A stretch of 33,891 bases of DNA from a bacterium (GTDB taxonomy: Bacteria > Bdellovibrionota_C > UBA2361 > SZUA-149), in contig JAUIMJ010000010.1 in assembly GCA_030433295.1 (NCBI GenBank), positions 1 to 33,891 of the forward strand. The letters run 5' to 3'. Each line of letters begins with the position of its first letter. Within the stretch, counting starts at the first letter, position 1. Below are positions 7,554 to 16,509 of the stretch, in pieces. Below the pieces are notes generated by a model. That model did no database searches, was not told where the DNA came from, and saw only the letters and a program-made list of their open reading frames with translations. A program made the translations under genes and the position numbers.

Positions 7554-8267
7554 ATGCGAGAGAACATTTCAATCAAGAAAACCATGCTGTGCATGATGGT
7601 ACCCCTGGCGATTGCCTGTGGCGGCGGCGGTGGCGGTGGAGACGACAGCAGCACGGGAGGAACGACAACGCCTCCTGCAAATGCCGGCGGGAATCCGCGT
7701 CAGGTTGAGGTAAGCGATGCGATTAACTCAATCGGTTCAGCTATCGGTAAAGGACTTGTGGTTGCAAATTCCTCAAATGCTCGTGTGACCGAAGCGGATC
7801 AATTGTCCCTTACGGCTTCGAGTTCTGCGACCGTTAGCTGTGATGTCAGCGGTAGTGCGATGATTACGACCTTCATCAATATTCCGGATGAAAGTCTTCC
7901 TCAGAACGAAGCTGATATCGAAACTACGCCGATTCCTTTTGATGTGACTGCAGCAACGGTGTTCAATCAGTGTGATGGCCTTGATGGTGCCTTTGATTTC
8001 ACTATCTCAGGGGTTATTCTCGGCAACACCTTTGACTTTAGTTCAAATATCACAGGTCTTTTGACTCAGGATGATCCCGATCTGGGTCGTTGTGTGTTTT
8101 CCTTTGATAACCTGGTCATCTCAGGGTTTATCTCCGGACCAAACGATCCGGGAACCACCACTATCAGCGGTGGCCTGGATGCAAGTTGTGGCGATCAGTC
8201 AGTAAGCTGTTCGTTCAATAATGTGAATACTGAGGATTCCGCCGCGATTGAGAACTCCTGTTCTTAG
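7554..8267 (+). CDS. Hypothetical Cys-containing lipoprotein
   Basis: A 237-residue protein that I cannot assign to a family. The N-terminus is a lipoprotein signal: basic MRENISIKK, a hydrophobic stretch, then the lipobox LAIAC with Cys22 as the lipidation site. Seven Gly and a Ser/Thr/Pro-rich linker follow, typical of a surface tether. The rest is rich in Ser, Thr, Asp and Asn with repeated beta-type segments (FDFTISGVILGNTFDFSS, FDNLVISGFISG) and several Cys that could form disulfides. It is likely exported and anchored in the outer membrane. An AGGA lies 9 nt before the ATG. A hairpin GCTTTTACA/TGTAAAGGC (7501-7525) lies in the leader. A strong terminator follows at 8350, so it is probably monocistronic. 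Confidence 0.65.
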   Translation: MRENISIKKTMLCMMVPLAIACGGGGGGGDDSSTGGTTTPPANAGGNPRQVEVSDAINSIGSAIGKGLVVANSSNARVTEADQLSLTASSSATVSCDVSGSAMITTFINIPDESLPQNEADIETTPIPFDVTAATVFNQCDGLDGAFDFTISGVILGNTFDFSSNITGLLTQDDPDLGRCVFSFDNLVISGFISGPNDPGTTTISGGLDASCGDQSVSCSFNNVNTEDSAAIENSCS

Positions 8268-8349
8268 CGCCCGGGGGAACATGCGCCGCTTCCCTGAACA
8301 TCGGGAGCGGCGTATCATCTCGGCATTTCCTTTGAAAGCCGAGTTATGA

Positions 8350-8383
8350 GCGGTGAGAGACTTCGTCTCTCACCGCTTTTTTT
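8350..8383 (+). terminator. Rho-independent terminator after the lipoprotein gene
   Basis: A perfect 11-bp stem GCGGTGAGAGA / TCTCTCACCGC with loop CTTCG is followed directly by seven T. The U-tract is on the plus strand, so it ends transcripts of the lipoprotein gene rather than the convergent leuS. A weaker GC-rich hairpin lies just upstream (about 8285-8311). Confidence 0.92.
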
Positions 8384-8392
8384 GTCTGCTGA

Positions 8393-10855
8393 TTACTTTA
8401 CGACAAAATTTACCAGTCTCTTGGGAACAGCAATCTCTCGGACGATGTCTTTGCCTTCGAGGTACGGAATGACCTTGTCGCTTCCCTTTGCAAGAGAGAG
8501 CATATCTTCCTTGCTGATTTCGGCATCAACATCGAGTTTGTCCCGAAGCTTCCCGTTAACCTGTACCGCGATGGTAATGGTATCGAGTTTTGTAAGCGCC
8601 GGGTCGTAGCTCGGCCAGGTGACATAGGCGAGAGTCTCGCTCTGCCCCAGTCGCTCCCAGAGTTCCTCGCCGAAGTGCGGTGCAAAGGGAGAGATAAGCA
8701 AAACAAAGTCGCGTATCACTCGCTTCGGAATGGCTTTGGCCTGAGCAGCGTCGTTACAGAAGGTCATCAGGGCAGCGATTGCGGTATGAAACTTCAGGCT
8801 TTCAATGTCCTCAGTTACCTTCTTGATGGTGCGGTGCATTGCCCGCTCTATGTCCAGTTCGCCCACTGGGTGGGCATCATCTGCGACGATGGTATCCTGA
8901 AGTTCGCCCTGCTCATCGATGAGCAGGTTCCAGGCGCGATTGAGGAACTTAAACACTCCGCCCGCTGACTTGGTGTTCCAGGGTTTGACCTGCTCCAGGG
9001 GACCCATGAACATTTCATACATGCGCAGGGTGTCTGCCCCGTAGTCACGAATGAGATCATCGGGATTAACGACGTTGCCTCGGGACTTGGACATCTTCTG
9101 CATATCCTCTCCGAGAATCATTCCCTGGTTGACCAGGCGCTGAAAGGGCTCCCGAGTGGAGACCAGACCGAGATCGTGCAGCACGTGATGCCAGAAGCGA
9201 GAGTAGAGCAGGTGCAATACCGCATGCTCCACACCACCGATATAGAGGTCTACGGGCATCCAGTAGTTTTCGAGATTTTTATCCCAGGGCTCGTCCTCGT
9301 TTACCGGATCGAGAAAGCGCAGGTAATACCAGCAGCTTCCCGCCCACTGAGGCATGGTGTTTGATTCTCTGCGTGCGGGCTTTCCGCTCTCCGGGTCGAC
9401 GGTTTCCATCCAGTCAGTGGCACGAGCCAGGGGCGGGTCTCCGTCCTCTGTTGGCTGGTAGCGCTCGACTTCAGGGAGAAGTACCGGAAGTTCGCTTTCA
9501 GGAAGCAGTTGCGGACCGTCCTCGGTGTGAATAACGGGGAAGGGCTCACCCCAGTAGCGTTGTCGGCTAAAGAGCCAGTCACGAAGTTTGTAGTTTACGG
9601 CTCGTTCTCCGATTCCTTCCTCCTCAACCCAGGACAGCATTTTCTCTTTGGCGTCTGAGACGCTCATTCCGTCGAGGAATGAAGAGTTAACCAGGGTGCC
9701 CTCTCCGGTATAGGCTTCCTCTTCGATGTTTCCGCCGCTTACGACTTCTTTAATTTCCAGGTCGAATTTTTTGGCGAAATCCCAGTCCCGCTGATCGTGG
9801 CCGGGAACGGCCATGATGGCACCGGTTCCGTAGGTGATGAGAACATAGTCCGCAACGTAGATAGGAATCAGAGCTTTGTTACAGGGGTTTATTGCGTAGG
9901 CACCGGTGAAAACTCCGGTCTTCTTATCGGCCTCTTCCTGACGCTGTCTATCGCTTTTGTTTTGTGCTTCTTCGACATAGGTAAGCACGGCATCGCGCTG
10001 GTCGTCACTTACGATATCTTTAACGATTGCGTGTTCGGGAGCGAGCACTGCGTATGTCGCCCCGAAGAGCGTGTCGGGTCGAGTGGTGTAGACATCAAAG
10101 CTAGAGGCTTCCTTGCCATCGATGCTGAACTTCAGCTTTGCACCTTCACTTCGACCGATCCAGTTGCGCTGCATTTCTTTTACGCTTTCCGGCCAGTCGA
10201 GGTCGTCAAGTCCGGCAAGCAGGCTATCGGCATACTCGGTGATGCGGAGCATCCACTGACGCATGGGTTTTCGAATCACATCGTGCCCACCGCGTTCACT
10301 CTTGCCATCGATTACTTCCTCGTTGGCCAGAACCGTGCCGAGAGCAGGGCACCAGTTCACCGGAATTTCATCCATGTAGGCCAGGCCCTTCTCGTACAAC
10401 TTGGAGAAGATCCACTGTGTCCATTTGTAATAGTCCGCATTGCAGGTGGCGACTTCGCGGTCCCAGTCGTAGGAGAAACCAAGTGATTGGATTTGCCGTT
10501 TGAAGGTTTTGATGTTCTTTGCCGTAGTTTCGGCCGGATGCGTTCCCGTCTCAAGGGCATACTGCTCGGCGGGAAGCCCAAAAGCGTCCCATCCCATGGG
10601 ATGCAGTACGTTAAAGCCATTCATCCGCTTGTAGCGGGCGAGAATATCCGAGGCGGTGTAGCCTTCGGGATGTCCCACGTGCAGGCCGGCGCCCGAGGGG
10701 TAGGGAAACATGTCGAGGATGTAGTATTTTGGCTTCTCCGTATCGACGCTCGACTTGAAGGTCTTGTTATCCTGCCAGAAATTCTGCCACTTGGGCTCAA
10801 TCTCAGCGGGGCGATATTTGTGAGCGTCTTTGTCTGATGACTTTGTTTCTGCCAC
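8393..10855 (-). CDS. leuS: Leucyl-tRNA synthetase
   Basis: A class I aminoacyl-tRNA synthetase that charges tRNA-Leu in the cytoplasm. The 820-residue product carries, in order, the catalytic N-terminal domain with [16 protein letters not shown] (HIGH motif as HVGH, 59-62), the CP1 editing domain with [19 protein letters not shown], the KMSKS motif intact as [10 protein letters not shown] (about 588), the anticodon-binding helical domain, and a C-terminal domain with [10 protein letters not shown]. The length agrees with bacterial LeuRS (about 820-860). The start is GTG at 10855 with GAGAAAG upstream. In many proteobacteria leuS is followed on the same strand by lptE and holA; here lptE is adjacent but divergent, pointing to a local inversion. 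No T-box leader was recognised. Confidence 0.97.
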   Translation of the reverse strand: MAETKSSDKDAHKYRPAEIEPKWQNFWQDNKTFKSSVDTEKPKYYILDMFPYPSGAGLHVGHPEGYTASDILARYKRMNGFNVLHPMGWDAFGLPAEQYALETGTHPAETTAKNIKTFKRQIQSLGFSYDWDREVATCNADYYKWTQWIFSKLYEKGLAYMDEIPVNWCPALGTVLANEEVIDGKSERGGHDVIRKPMRQWMLRITEYADSLLAGLDDLDWPESVKEMQRNWIGRSEGAKLKFSIDGKEASSFDVYTTRPDTLFGATYAVLAPEHAIVKDIVSDDQRDAVLTYVEEAQNKSDRQRQEEADKKTGVFTGAYAINPCNKALIPIYVADYVLITYGTGAIMAVPGHDQRDWDFAKKFDLEIKEVVSGGNIEEEAYTGEGTLVNSSFLDGMSVSDAKEKMLSWVEEEGIGERAVNYKLRDWLFSRQRYWGEPFPVIHTEDGPQLLPESELPVLLPEVERYQPTEDGDPPLARATDWMETVDPESGKPARRESNTMPQWAGSCWYYLRFLDPVNEDEPWDKNLENYWMPVDLYIGGVEHAVLHLLYSRFWHHVLHDLGLVSTREPFQRLVNQGMILGEDMQKMSKSRGNVVNPDDLIRDYGADTLRMYEMFMGPLEQVKPWNTKSAGGVFKFLNRAWNLLIDEQGELQDTIVADDAHPVGELDIERAMHRTIKKVTEDIESLKFHTAIAALMTFCNDAAQAKAIPKRVIRDFVLLISPFAPHFGEELWERLGQSETLAYVTWPSYDPALTKLDTITIAVQVNGKLRDKLDVDAEISKEDMLSLAKGSDKVIPYLEGKDIVREIAVPKRLVNFVVK

Positions 10856-11226
10856 GGGTGCTTTCTCGATTCTGATGAGTTTCGTCTTAAATAATGCCTC
10901 TCGGCTGCCTTAGCCAGATACCAGCTCGGAACAATACCTGTGAGCCGGAGCGCTGGCTGCTGTGAATTATTACAGCAAGATAGGCGGCTTAGCCATTCTT
11001 TACGAATGAGATCGAAAGGGCTATGGTTGGGAGTTACGCTAGCTAAACTAGCGAAATACTCTATTAATATCCAGGAGCTCCTGCTGATTTTCTTCTGCTG
11101 GTTTTTGGGCTCTTTGATTTGTCTTTCTCCCGGGGAGTAATGTCACACGCCAGTAGTCATCGTTTTTTGCCTCGTCCCTCAGCACGTCCGCATTGTTCTT
11201 CAACCTCTGTATGGAGTGGCGGGCTT
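10856..11226. other. Divergent leuS/lptE intergenic region with two palindromes
   Basis: No gene is seen. Two operator-like inverted repeats are present: TGCTGT-N8-ACAGCA (10958-10977) and CGCTAG-CTAAA-CTAGCG (11037-11053). They lie between the two divergent starts and may control either gene. An in-frame upstream extension of lptE to 11119 is possible but unlikely. Confidence 0.4.
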
Positions 11227-11829
11227 GTGCGCCGTAAACTGCTCAGCGTTTTTCTGATCTGCGGGCTGCTGCCGTTTTTTCTGTTCGGCTGTGGTTATGG
11301 CTTTCAGGGGAGCGGTTCGGTTCTGCCGAATGACATCAAGACGCTCGCGATTCGTCGTAGTGCCAATCTGACCACCGCGCCGGGTATCGGTCTGCAGTTT
11401 ACTGAAAAGCTGGTCTCGCGCTTTTCTCGCTACGGCGTAGTGGAAGTCGTCCAGGGCACACGTGACGCTGATGCCGAACTTGTTACGACTATCAAAGAGG
11501 TGCAGTTCCGGGTTCGAGATACTACCGGTGAGACGGACATTGCGCTCGAATACGATATGGAACTGGTCATTTCGGCTGAGCTTCGTCGTCGCAACGGTCA
11601 GATTCTTTACAAGAATGACGCGATAAAATCGGTAGAAACCTTTGGCGGGCAGAGTGATGTGGTTGTTACTTCCAGTTCCTCTTTTGCGCAGGGTGGAATC
11701 AGTGCGGATACGCTTAACAGCCTGAGTGCGCGGGAGGTTACTCGTGGTCAGGGTCGCGTCGTGCTGGATGAATTAATGGATGAGTCTGCGCGGAAGTTAT
11801 ATCTGGATTCAGTAGCAGCCTCTTTCTGA
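11227..11829 (+). CDS. lptE: LPS-assembly lipoprotein LptE
   Basis: LptE plugs the LptD outer-membrane barrel and helps insert lipopolysaccharide into the outer leaflet. From the GTG at 11227 the product has 200 residues. A basic-hydrophobic signal (VRRKLLSVFLICGLL) leads to the lipobox LFGC with Cys22, followed by GYGFQGSGSVLPNDIKTLAI, the usual LptE opening (CGY.F.G....P..I..I.V). An FTEKLVSRF segment and a C-terminal VLDELMDESARKLYLD helix are also typical. The open frame reaches back to 11119, but the upstream part is an unusual signal sequence, whereas the GTG has GGAG about 10 nt before it. It opens a probable transcription unit with the sigma factor 7 nt downstream. Its presence shows an LPS-bearing outer membrane. 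Confidence 0.85.
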   Translation: MRRKLLSVFLICGLLPFFLFGCGYGFQGSGSVLPNDIKTLAIRRSANLTTAPGIGLQFTEKLVSRFSRYGVVEVVQGTRDADAELVTTIKEVQFRVRDTTGETDIALEYDMELVISAELRRRNGQILYKNDAIKSVETFGGQSDVVVTSSSSFAQGGISADTLNSLSAREVTRGQGRVVLDELMDESARKLYLDSVAASF

Positions 11830-11836
11830 TACGCTC

Positions 11837-12433
11837 GTGGCTGAACACGCTAAGAAGAATTCTCCTGAGGTTGACCCCGGTCTCTGGGTCGATGAGCACG
11901 GTGATGCTCTCTTCAGCTATGCCATGATGCATCTCCATAATCCCCAGGAAGCCCAGGAGCTCGTTCAGGATGCACTGGTCGCTGCCCTTGGCTCGTACAA
12001 GAATTTCGAAGGCCGATCCTCGGTGCGCAGCTGGCTCATCTCGATTCTGAAGCACAAAATCATCGATCACATTCGCAAAGTAAGCAGACGTCGTAAGGTC
12101 ATGGGGCAGTTAGACGACGATCCACTGATCGAGCGGGTATTTGACGGCAGCGGGCATTTTGCCACGGACGTCACGCCATGGACGGAAGATCCCTCAGTTC
12201 TGCTCGAGCGTAAGGATTTCCAGGCCCAGCTCGAGTCCTGTATCGCCAGTCTGCCGGAGCGCCTGGGTCGAGCTTTTATGCTGCGAGAGGTCGAGCAAAT
12301 GAGCAGTGAGGAGGTGTGTAATGTTCTCGGTGTTACTTCGACCAACCTCTGGGTGATGTTGCACCGGGCCAGGTTGCGACTGAGAACGTGCCTTGAGACC
12401 AAATGGTTTTCCGATGAGGAGACAGGCTCATGA
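11837..12433 (+). CDS. ECF-type sigma-70 family RNA polymerase sigma factor
   Basis: A 198-residue alternative sigma factor. Region 2 is visible as LFSYAMMHLHNPQEAQELVQDALVAA with the following SVRSWLISILKHKIIDHIRK; region 4 as LPERLGRAFMLREVEQMSSEEV through VTSTNLWVMLHRARLRLRTCLE. There is no region 1 or 3, so it is an ECF type. The ending RLRTCLETKWF resembles the group named TIGR02943, from memory. It starts with GTG at 11837, 7 nt after lptE, with no clear Shine-Dalgarno, so coupling to lptE is likely. The stop overlaps the start of the anti-sigma gene (ATGATG), the usual arrangement for a sigma/anti-sigma pair. It may direct an envelope or redox stress regulon; that is inferred from neighbours. 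Confidence 0.88.
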   Translation: MAEHAKKNSPEVDPGLWVDEHGDALFSYAMMHLHNPQEAQELVQDALVAALGSYKNFEGRSSVRSWLISILKHKIIDHIRKVSRRRKVMGQLDDDPLIERVFDGSGHFATDVTPWTEDPSVLLERKDFQAQLESCIASLPERLGRAFMLREVEQMSSEEVCNVLGVTSTNLWVMLHRARLRLRTCLETKWFSDEETGS

Positions 12434-12681
12434 TGAATTGTAAAAAGGCAGCGGAGTTGGCTTCAGTCGCCATGGATCGCAAGCTGTCGCTCCTCGAGCG
12501 AGTTCGGCTCTACATACATACCGTTCTCTGTCGTTGCTGTAAGTGCTACTGCGAGCAGCTGGACTTTCTTCGCTGTTGTGCCGAGAACATGTGCGAGGAC
12601 AAAGAACCCCGTCATCGCCTTTGCGATAAATCAAAGGAAGAAATTAAGGAGGCGCTCAAGCGCTGCGGCGACTCGGAGTAG
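12430..12681 (+). CDS. Cys-rich zinc-binding anti-sigma factor (ZAS/zf-HC2 type)
   Basis: An 83-residue soluble protein with no membrane helix. The opening MNCKKAAELASVAMDRKLSL and the His30-x3-Cys34-x2-Cys37 pattern (YIHTVLCRCC) match zinc-binding anti-sigma domains. Such proteins hold the cognate ECF factor inactive until a signal alters metal or thiol status. It has 11 cysteines (4, 34, 36, 37, 39, 41, 49, 50, 55, 65, 79), far more than the motif requires. The start overlaps the sigma stop by 4 nt. Lack of a membrane segment argues for cytoplasmic sensing of oxidants, metals or disulfide stress rather than an envelope signal. Partner assignment follows from the overlap. Confidence 0.75.
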   Translation: MMNCKKAAELASVAMDRKLSLLERVRLYIHTVLCRCCKCYCEQLDFLRCCAENMCEDKEPRHRLCDKSKEEIKEALKRCGDSE

Positions 12682-12739
12682 CATGCGTTTGCTTCTGGCG
12701 GGCAGGGTAGCCGTGTTTCCGGAGGAGGGGCTAGCGAGA

Positions 12740-13684
12740 ATGCACAGGACCTCAATGTTCACGACTGCAATATACAGGGTCGCTGCGAACTTCCCGCCTG
12801 CTATGCTTCTGCTGTGCGCACTACTTCTTTCACTCTCCGCTTGTGAATCAAAGCCAAAGCAAAAAGCTGTGGTGTCGCAGATCCCCCTGGCAACAGCAAT
12901 TCCGCTCGCCGAAATTACGACACACTATGGAGAGATCCTTCAGGCGCACGTTCGTGACGGTCTGGTGGACTATGCGGCTCTGCGTCAGCGTCAGGATGAT
13001 TTGAACTCCCTCATCACGAAGTTTTCCTATGTTTCTGAAGCGTCCTTTGCGGCCTGGTCGGAGGCGGAGCAGATAGCGTTTTTAATAAACGCCTACAATG
13101 CCCTTACGCTGAAAGTCATTGTCGACCACTATCCCATAGAGCCGGGCCTGCTGACCTCGCTTGCCCACCCGAAAAACAGTATCAGGCAGATATCCGGGGC
13201 CTGGGATTCCATTACCCACTCCTTGCTCGGGCAGCAGACGACACTGGATTACATTGAGCATGAAACGCTGAGGAAAAACTACAGGAAACCCGGAATACAC
13301 ATGGCGCTGGTTTGCGCCGCCATGAGTTGTCCAAAGCTTCGATCGGAACCCTACGTGGGAGAGCGCCTTGATGCGCAGCTTAGCGATCAGGCGAAAGACT
13401 TCCTCAATTCCTCATCAACGTTTCGCATCGATAGGGATAAAAAGAAGATCTATCTCTCAAAGATTTTTGATTGGTTTGCTGATGACTTCATTCCGGTCTA
13501 CGAGAACAAAGCTTCCTTTACTCGCCTCACATCCAGCTCCTATTCCTACAAAGAGAAAGCGGTGCTTGCCTATATTTCCGAGCACCTTGAAGATGCTGAT
13601 GCGGCCTTCATAGCCGAGCATCAGCCGGAGATAGAGTATCTGGACTACGACTGGAGTCTTAACGAAAGAGTGTCTGAGCAGTAG
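12740..13684 (+). CDS. DUF547 domain lipoprotein
   Basis: A 314-residue exported protein of the DUF547 family, whose biochemical role is unknown. The signal sequence (AMLLLCALLLSLSAC) ends in a lipobox with Cys, followed by a Lys-rich linker. The DUF547 core is readable: VDYAALRQR, AFLINAYNALTLKVIVDHYP, LDYIEHETLR, and HMALVCAAMSCPKLRSEPY. ATG 12740 was chosen because a strong GGAGGAGGGG lies 10 nt upstream; an earlier ATG at 12683 directly follows the anti-sigma stop and would give an atypical N-terminus. Placement after the sigma/anti-sigma pair suggests co-transcription and an envelope role under that sigma factor. The gene converges on a small minus-strand gene 22 bp away. Confidence 0.8.
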   Translation: MHRTSMFTTAIYRVAANFPPAMLLLCALLLSLSACESKPKQKAVVSQIPLATAIPLAEITTHYGEILQAHVRDGLVDYAALRQRQDDLNSLITKFSYVSEASFAAWSEAEQIAFLINAYNALTLKVIVDHYPIEPGLLTSLAHPKNSIRQISGAWDSITHSLLGQQTTLDYIEHETLRKNYRKPGIHMALVCAAMSCPKLRSEPYVGERLDAQLSDQAKDFLNSSSTFRIDRDKKKIYLSKIFDWFADDFIPVYENKASFTRLTSSSYSYKEKAVLAYISEHLEDADAAFIAEHQPEIEYLDYDWSLNERVSEQ

Positions 13685-13706
13685 TTCTGAACAGCCGAGG
13701 GACCTA

Positions 13707-14075
13707 CTAGTAGATTCGCTCGTTTGGATTCCACTTTGTCCAGCCACGTTCCCGATCGAATTCAACGCTCCAGCGATTTTCTTCAAGCCGGGCCACGCGA
13801 ATTTTATCAACTGAATAACCGGGTTTCTCAGGCAGGTTTGGCGTGAGGTAAAGCTTGCCCGGTTTGATTGGGGCAATGACGATAGCGCCCTGCTTCTCAG
13901 TATCACGAGAAACGGTGATGCCTTCCTCAACACTTACCATATGGACCGCGCAATCTGTGATGCAGAGGCTGCTGATTCGAATAGGAACTGAGAAAGCCGA
14001 TTCCTTGTTGGCAACGATACAGAGCTCCGGTTGATCGCTCTCCGCAGAGACACCACTTACGTATCCAAATATCAT
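13707..14075 (-). CDS. Hypothetical protein
   Basis: A 122-residue protein that I do not recognise. GGGAGAG stands about 8 nt before the ATG, a good Shine-Dalgarno that supports this start. There is a short hydrophobic beginning (MIFGYVSGVSA) ending in an A-x-A-like site, which may be a weak signal peptide or chance. The body is beta-rich with Cys residues (ELCIVAN, SSLCITDCAVHM) and the tail is aromatic and charged (RGWTKWNPNERIY). It lies 234 bp downstream of the DUF2330 gene on the same strand and may share its transcript. Confidence 0.55.
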   Translation of the reverse strand: MIFGYVSGVSAESDQPELCIVANKESAFSVPIRISSLCITDCAVHMVSVEEGITVSRDTEKQGAIVIAPIKPGKLYLTPNLPEKPGYSVDKIRVARLEENRWSVEFDRERGWTKWNPNERIY

Positions 14076-14272
14076 CTTAAGTCTCTCCCAATCGAAAATA
14101 AGCGGTTTTTAACGCGGTGGCACAAAGGACTTTTGATTCTTCCACCGCAGCCTCTGATTCAAAATTTCTGCTGCCCGGAACCCCTTTGTGCTGAGGATGT
14201 GAGCTGCGACACCAGCATACGTGCTGCCCTGCTGTTCGAGCAATCGCAAATATGCCGCAAACGAGCAGGATA

Positions 14273-14301
14273 CGACGGCGCAGGCTCTCCCCGCGCCGTC
14301 G
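14273..14301 (-). other. GC-rich hairpin just past the DUF2330 gene
   Basis: CGACGGCGC (14273-14281) and GCGCCGTCG (14293-14301) form a perfect 9-bp stem with an 11-nt loop, starting 9 nt beyond the stop of the DUF2330 gene. No T-run follows on the minus strand, so it may be an attenuating or mRNA-protecting hairpin rather than a full terminator. The rest of 14076-14309 shows no supported gene. Confidence 0.5.
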
Positions 14302-14309
14302 CATGGGCC

Positions 14310-15677
14310 CTATTTATCCCAGAGGCTTTTCCACCAGGCGCTCTTTGGCTTATCTGGTTTAGCCTTCATGCCAATCTTTTCCCGGATGTCCTTGATGCTC
14401 CAGCCGGTGAGATTCGCAAGTTGCTGTGCCTCTTTCTCCTGACGGTTTACGAGGTTGTCGAAGTAGCGCCCGGCAGCCTCACAGGAGTCTCGCGATCCGG
14501 TCCATGGGTGACGCAGAACATATCGTCCCTGAAAGTTCTGCTTGTCCTTGGTCTCCTGGAACACAAGATCTTCCGGGAAGGTCTCGTTGGTGTAGCGCAG
14601 ATGCAGGCGGGTGACGACGGCATTCACCGCCTGGCCACCACGGGGGGCACGAAATCCGGGCTTATTGCTCTGCTCGTTCAACCAGAAAACCCCGAGCTTT
14701 CTCAGCTCCTCCGGGCTGAGTGGGTTTGCGGCGCAGGGGTCGCACCAGCCCATGTCCCAGAAATATTCTGTGAAGACCGTTTTCATGCCTTCCTTTTTCA
14801 CCTGCTCAGAAAACATGTCTTTGTAGAAGCTGGCAAATTCGTCCTTTATATACGGAGGGAGATCCATATTGGAGGGTAGCTTCTTGGTCGGATAGTTGGT
14901 GGTCTCCACTCGTCCGTCTTTGGTGATGACATACAGCAGGAGCTCCTGCGGCCCTTTCGCATTAATCATGCCGAGACGAATGGGCAGAACGAATTTTTCT
15001 GAAGAGAAGGCAAACTGCAGGGGGCGTAGGTAGTTGAGCCCGGTTTTAAGCTGCTCTTTCAGGTTAACCTTGGCTACGAAGAACTTGAGGTCCTGCTTTA
15101 TGTAGGGAGCAAGCGCCTTCTTTGCACCTTTGGGGATGTTGTAGCCGTTTTCGATCAGCCACTCCTCCAGTCCCTGAGACTCCGTGGCGGAGAGTATCAC
15201 AATATCGTATTCACCTATGGTGTATTCTGCTTCGACCGTTACGCCTCTCTTTCTCTTTGCCATCGGAGCACCTTTAGGAACTCCCGCTCCCACGCCGGCA
15301 CTCCTCATTGCCTCATACATTATCCTCGGCTTACAGGGGTCTTCGTCGAAGTATTCCACAAGACGAGGTGCGGTGAATGAGTCAATTCGGGAGAAGAGCT
15401 TTCTCGTTCCTACGTTGATTTGTCCTTCCTGTAGTACTTCCGGAACGGGTATGACCATGGCGAATTCTTTAAGTTCGCCTTTGTAATCATTCATCATGCT
15501 GATTACCGTCTTGTCATCGTGCCGAACGAGGACAACCTGTGAGGCCTCGTTGTAGAGACTGGCGTCGGCCTTCGCTACGTAAAAGCCGCAAAAGGCATAG
15601 GCACTGCTGCCGACGGCGCTAAGAAGCAGCAGGGCTGCCAAGTATTTGAGTCGAAGGTATGGTGCTTGTTTCTTCAT
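14310..15677 (-). CDS. DUF2330 domain protein, exported
   Basis: A 455-residue protein of the DUF2330 family, function unknown. A classical signal peptide (MKKQ..., LAALLLLSAVGSSAYA) is followed by FCGFYVAKADASLYNEASQV, the usual start of the mature domain, then VVLVRHDDKTVISMMNDYKG and FAMVIPVPEVLQ. A Cys-containing DMGWCDPCAANPLSPEEL stretch and a C-terminal helical segment with Lys/Trp follow. The ATG at 15677 has GGAG about 10 nt upstream; the longer open frame merely continues into the RnfD-like gene. It overlaps the 3' end of that gene by 59 nt, so the two are translated from one transcript. An envelope or electron-transfer accessory role is suggested only by this neighbour. Confidence 0.8.
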   Translation of the reverse strand: MKKQAPYLRLKYLAALLLLSAVGSSAYAFCGFYVAKADASLYNEASQVVLVRHDDKTVISMMNDYKGELKEFAMVIPVPEVLQEGQINVGTRKLFSRIDSFTAPRLVEYFDEDPCKPRIMYEAMRSAGVGAGVPKGAPMAKRKRGVTVEAEYTIGEYDIVILSATESQGLEEWLIENGYNIPKGAKKALAPYIKQDLKFFVAKVNLKEQLKTGLNYLRPLQFAFSSEKFVLPIRLGMINAKGPQELLLYVITKDGRVETTNYPTKKLPSNMDLPPYIKDEFASFYKDMFSEQVKKEGMKTVFTEYFWDMGWCDPCAANPLSPEELRKLGVFWLNEQSNKPGFRAPRGGQAVNAVVTRLHLRYTNETFPEDLVFQETKDKQNFQGRYVLRHPWTGSRDSCEAAGRYFDNLVNRQEKEAQQLANLTGWSIKDIREKIGMKAKPDKPKSAWWKSLWDK

Positions 15678-16509
15678 TGTTCTTTTCTCCGGTGGTTTTG
15701 CTGGTGCTCTTGTTCCATTCAAACTGTGCTGCGGATAAAACGCGATCGAGAATCGGCACAAGCGGGCTTGCCAGCAAGAGCGCGAGTAATATGCCGTTGG
15801 TAAAATAAAAATAGTACTGAAAAAGGTGCGCGAGAAAGGCGATGAACACTGCATAGAAAATCCTGGCAAGACTGTGATTCGGTGTGGTCTTGGGGTCGGA
15901 AATCATAAAGAACGAAAACAGCAGGAGGGTTCCGCTGTTAAGCTGATGCATCCACACGGACCACTCGTAGCCAAGATAAAAGACGCGATACAGGGCCCAG
16001 ATGCCAAGATAGCTGCCGAGAAACACCCAGGACAGGGTGCCCACCTTTGCTCGAGAGATCACCCAGCTGCCAAAGGCGAGAAAGATAAAACTCAGGGCGA
16101 CATCGGAGCCCCACTGACCGGATGAGACCCAGCTTCCCGGCAGCAGCAAAACCGGAATCATTACACCGAAGTTTGCCGGATTAAACAGATGCTTGTGATT
16201 GATGCGCAGCAGAAATTTAGCGGATATCGCCAGACAAGCGGCGAGGGGATGTATCCAGAGTGAATCACTTCGCAGCAGCAGGGAAATGCCAAAGCAGGTG
16301 ATCACGGCACTGAGATAGCCGACATGCGGTAGTTGCAGTCTCTTTAGGAAGAAACATTGTGTGGCGATTCCCGAGAGGAACGTCAGTGCAATCTGCGAAC
16401 TGCTGATGGAGAAGTCGCGGGCAAAGGCGCCGATGCTGAGGAAGGTCAGGAGGGAGACAATTTGGAATACTCGTGGATCCATTCCAGGCTCTGCTTCTAA
16501 TAAGGGCAT
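15619..16509 (-). CDS. RnfD/NqrB-like integral membrane protein
   Basis: A 296-residue membrane protein with about eight or more hydrophobic helices, resembling the RnfD/NqrB subunits of Rnf and Na+-NQR electron-transport complexes. Visible hallmarks are HLFNPANFGVMIPVLLLPGSWVSSGQWG and SGTLLLFSFFMISDPKTTPNH. In RnfD and NqrB a Thr in an SGAT-type motif carries covalent FMN; NSGT here could be the equivalent, but this is unverified. No other Rnf or Nqr subunit is nearby, so it is not part of a classical operon. The ATG at 16509 has AGGA about 11 nt upstream; a GTG at 16530 is possible. Its stop lies 59 nt inside the DUF2330 gene. Confidence 0.72.
   Translation of the reverse strand: MPLLEAEPGMDPRVFQIVSLLTFLSIGAFARDFSISSSQIALTFLSGIATQCFFLKRLQLPHVGYLSAVITCFGISLLLRSDSLWIHPLAACLAISAKFLLRINHKHLFNPANFGVMIPVLLLPGSWVSSGQWGSDVALSFIFLAFGSWVISRAKVGTLSWVFLGSYLGIWALYRVFYLGYEWSVWMHQLNSGTLLLFSFFMISDPKTTPNHSLARIFYAVFIAFLAHLFQYYFYFTNGILLALLLASPLVPILDRVLSAAQFEWNKSTSKTTGEKNNEETSTIPSTQILGSPAAS

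Noticed and set aside
9797-10486. Plus-strand open frame of 229 codons
   Set aside because: Antisense to leuS, whose protein is unmistakable.
14077-14304. Minus-strand 75-codon frame between the DUF2330 gene and the next gene
   Set aside because: Begins inside a perfect hairpin, is Arg/Cys-rich and has no Shine-Dalgarno.
14031-14879. Plus-strand open frame of 282 codons
   Set aside because: Antisense to the DUF2330 gene; the sense product has a signal peptide and domain match.
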